From a virus, in the IMG/VR virus record IMGVR_UViG_3300042691_031492, positions 1 to 34,316 of that record: 34,316 bases of DNA. The stretch is one strand, 5' to 3'. Every line of letters starts with the position of its first letter. Position 1 is the stretch's first letter. This document shows positions 32,437-34,316 of the stretch, one piece after another. A program made the position numbers and the translations under genes. The notes under the pieces were generated by a model. The model was not told where the DNA came from. It worked only from the letters and a program-made list of their open reading frames with translations, and ran no database searches.

Positions 32437-34316
32437 TTACGCAACAAACTCTTTCTTATTACCGAAAATGCTTTGTGCTAAATCTGATCTTAATCGTGGA
32501 TTTTTATTTATTTCTGCAACAAATACCTCAGCCAATTCTGGGCTACTACTATTCAAATCAACTTTTACTGTTATACCCATCTCTCTTAAGAATTCTTTAC
32601 CTTTATCTATTAGAGGTTCAGCAATTGGTTGTATTTCTCTTTTTAACCTCTCATACATTTCAGGTAAATTAATTTCATCTGGGGCATTTATAACCTTTTC
32701 TTTCGCATTTTGAAAAAACTCCAACATTTCTGGACTTATGTATTTTTCTATTTCTTTCTGAATTTGATCTGGGCTCATGTTAACTTGTTTTCCAATTTCA
32801 TTCGTAAATGTGTTAAACATTTCAGCACCACTTTGAGTTGTTGGATTTAATTTCTCCATAATCTCAGAAGTTCTTTTTAGTCCATCATAGTAAGCTTGGC
32901 CAAGTGGGCCTTTCCTTTGCCCTTCCAATATTTGTAAATAAATTGCTGTAGCAACATTAAGTATTTTTGTTGTTTCATTGAATTGGTTTCTTGCGATATC
33001 TATTGGTTTTTCATTATCTGCGCTCTCTTGTAATTTTTGTAATAAAACTACTTGATCATCAGATAAATCACTTAAACTAACAAACCCATCTTGAATATTT
33101 GTTAACCCCATTTTATCGGTTATATTTTTTGGAATATCAAAACCAACTTTACCGTCCTTAATTGTTGCAATATTTGAAACAAATTCCTTTTGGTCTTCAG
33201 TTAAACTAGGAAACATGTCAAGCTCACTCATTGCTTCAAATTTAGCAGCACCTTTAACCGCCATGTTTGTTAATTCTCCCATTGATATGCCAAGTGCTTC
33301 TGCCATTGCTTTTGCTCTTCTCAAGTTAGCACCAGTAACTTCAAATCTACCTTGTTCTGCGTTATATGTTGCTAAACTTCTAGCGGCCCCAATAATACTT
33401 GTTTGTAAAGATTCAACGTTATTAGTTGCATCATACATTAGTTTAATGGGATCTGCTAAATCACCAACAGCACCTCCAACAACCTGTAAATTAGCTGATA
33501 AATTAATAGCTTTATCGGGATCAAATAAATCATCGGCAACTCTAAAAATTTCATCCATATTGATTTTTAAAGATTGCGCTTCTTGAACCATTTTACCTAA
33601 CCCTTTTATACCATTTTGGAAACCGTATTTGTTTAAATTACCTATTTGTTTTACTAATTCTTCTGAAGTGGCTTTTGCACTTAATCCTAGAGCTACAGAT
33701 CTTGAACCTATTTCTGTTATAGATTTTGCTGCACCATCTAAACCAATACCAACATTTCTAAAATTTTCAACATTTTCTAATATTTTTCCTGAACTTGTTG
33801 TAAACGCTAAAGATGCAACCATGGCATCAGAAATGGTTTGTTGATTATAAATTGACATTCTTTCCGAAGCCTTCATCATAGATTCTGAAGCTTCAAGAGT
33901 TTCATTCGTAGCAACACCATATTGTTGTGCGTCATACATCGCAAGTCTAATCGACTCGCCCATTCCTGTAGCAATAGCCCCAACATATCCACCAGCGCCC
34001 CTAGTTCTTTCAATAAGTTCTTTGTCAATAGTTGCAACATCTTTCAATATTGCCTCAGTACCCCTTAATAAGCCATCAAATATTCCAGAAGCGATTTTAA
34101 GAGGGTTGAGACTTGCACTGTTTTTTATTGCATCTATTATTTTTGTACCAGTATCAGTACTAATTCTACCTATTTTACCAACTTGTTGGTCTATAAATCC
34201 AGCTCCTAATGCCGCAGCAAGAGAACTTGATGAAGAAGACGAAGAAGATGAAGATGAGGACGTGGCGCTTCTACGAACTTCATTTAATGCTTGTTCATAT
34301 CTATTAGCCGCTTGAG
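32437..34316 (-). CDS. Tape measure protein, 5' end beyond window (partial)
   Basis: The frame is open from the right edge to the stop at 32437, giving 626 residues of C-terminal sequence; the true start lies outside. (A TTG at 34047 could look like a start, but the frame continues upstream without a stop.) The protein is helix-rich with Ala, Gly, Lys and Gln, and shows tape-measure-like heptads: GAGGYVGAIATGMGESIRLA, KSITEIGSRSVALGLSAKAT, and NLNKYGFQNGIKGLGKMVQE. A run of 13 serines lies near the visible N-terminus. No membrane helix is evident in this part. The C-terminal ~190 residues (from YLQILEGQRKGPLG) are charged and end IFGNKKEFVA. Position before the tube/hub proteins supports the call; this protein would set tail length and pass into the host. 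Confidence 0.75.
   Translation of the reverse strand, partial: QAANRYEQALNEVRRSATSSSSSSSSSSSSSLAAALGAGFIDQQVGKIGRISTDTGTKIIDAIKNSASLNPLKIASGIFDGLLRGTEAILKDVATIDKELIERTRGAGGYVGAIATGMGESIRLAMYDAQQYGVATNETLEASESMMKASERMSIYNQQTISDAMVASLAFTTSSGKILENVENFRNVGIGLDGAAKSITEIGSRSVALGLSAKATSEELVKQIGNLNKYGFQNGIKGLGKMVQEAQSLKINMDEIFRVADDLFDPDKAINLSANLQVVGGAVGDLADPIKLMYDATNNVESLQTSIIGAARSLATYNAEQGRFEVTGANLRRAKAMAEALGISMGELTNMAVKGAAKFEAMSELDMFPSLTEDQKEFVSNIATIKDGKVGFDIPKNITDKMGLTNIQDGFVSLSDLSDDQVVLLQKLQESADNEKPIDIARNQFNETTKILNVATAIYLQILEGQRKGPLGQAYYDGLKRTSEIMEKLNPTTQSGAEMFNTFTNEIGKQVNMSPDQIQKEIEKYISPEMLEFFQNAKEKVINAPDEINLPEMYERLKREIQPIAEPLIDKGKEFLREMGITVKVDLNSSSPELAEVFVAEINKNPRLRSDLAQSIFGNKKEFVA
34222..34260 (-). 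repeat. Trinucleotide run encoding 13 serines
   Basis: 39 bases of TCN/AGT codons (mixed TCC, TCA, TCT, TCG, AGT) encode 13 consecutive Ser in the tape-measure-like protein, between RRSAT and LAAALG. The codons are mixed, so it is a protein-level low-complexity linker more than a pure microsatellite. Confidence 0.9.

Noticed and set aside
34045-34047. TTG at 34047 as the start of the tape-measure-like gene
   Set aside because: The frame continues without a stop to the window edge and the upstream residues read as protein, so the gene is simply truncated by the window.
1-34316. tRNA genes, CRISPR arrays, insertion sequences or integrase genes
   Set aside because: I looked in the gaps and found no cloverleaf-like segment, no regular repeat-spacer array and no transposase or integrase motif.

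Overview
The window looks like part of a large T4-like (myovirus) phage genome. It is AT-rich, and every gene I can support lies on the minus strand, so transcription runs from base 34316 towards base 1. Genes are tightly packed, with many TAATG overlaps or 1-3 base gaps. No stretch over 300 bases lacks a gene; the longest gap is 154 bases (11695-11848). None of the start codons I checked has a clear Shine-Dalgarno sequence. NrdA and NrdB closely resemble the class Ia enzymes shared by Bacteroidota and eukaryotes. Together these suggest, but do not prove, a Bacteroidota host.

Layout in transcription order. (1) 34316-21513: tail tube and baseplate-hub region. It holds the 3' part of a tape-measure-like gene, a 1590-residue tail protein with an apparent OmpA-like insertion, a short LysM/gp53-like baseplate protein, and a 1933-residue hub-like protein. 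(2) 21466-20271: three small genes, namely a 65-residue unknown, a Pro/Ala-rich coiled-coil protein, and a Dps/ferritin-like protein that retains ferroxidase-type residues. A strong terminator at 20217-20244 follows. (3) 20172-11849: replication and nucleotide block, with a gp32-like SSB, UvsX recombinase, 5'-3' exonuclease (T4 RNase H family), an unknown 152-residue protein, gp41/DnaB helicase, NrdB and NrdA. (4) 11848-11695: a structured intergenic element with several hairpins, including a terminator with two competing folds. (5) 11694-1: baseplate wedge genes gp25 and gp6, then five tail or virion proteins of unknown function, the last cut by the window edge.

The replication block sits between two tail/baseplate blocks on the same strand. 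The most interesting points are: a gp32-like SSB with no cysteines (so no T4-type zinc site) and a bacterial SSB-like C-terminal tip; a Dps-like protein; an OmpA-like segment and a pair of membrane-like helices inside giant tail proteins; and a box reading TATTTATA on the coding strand that recurs just upstream of late-gene starts and that I did not find inside coding sequence. Nothing here clearly forms a wholly new multi-gene system. All family calls are from motif recognition without database searches.
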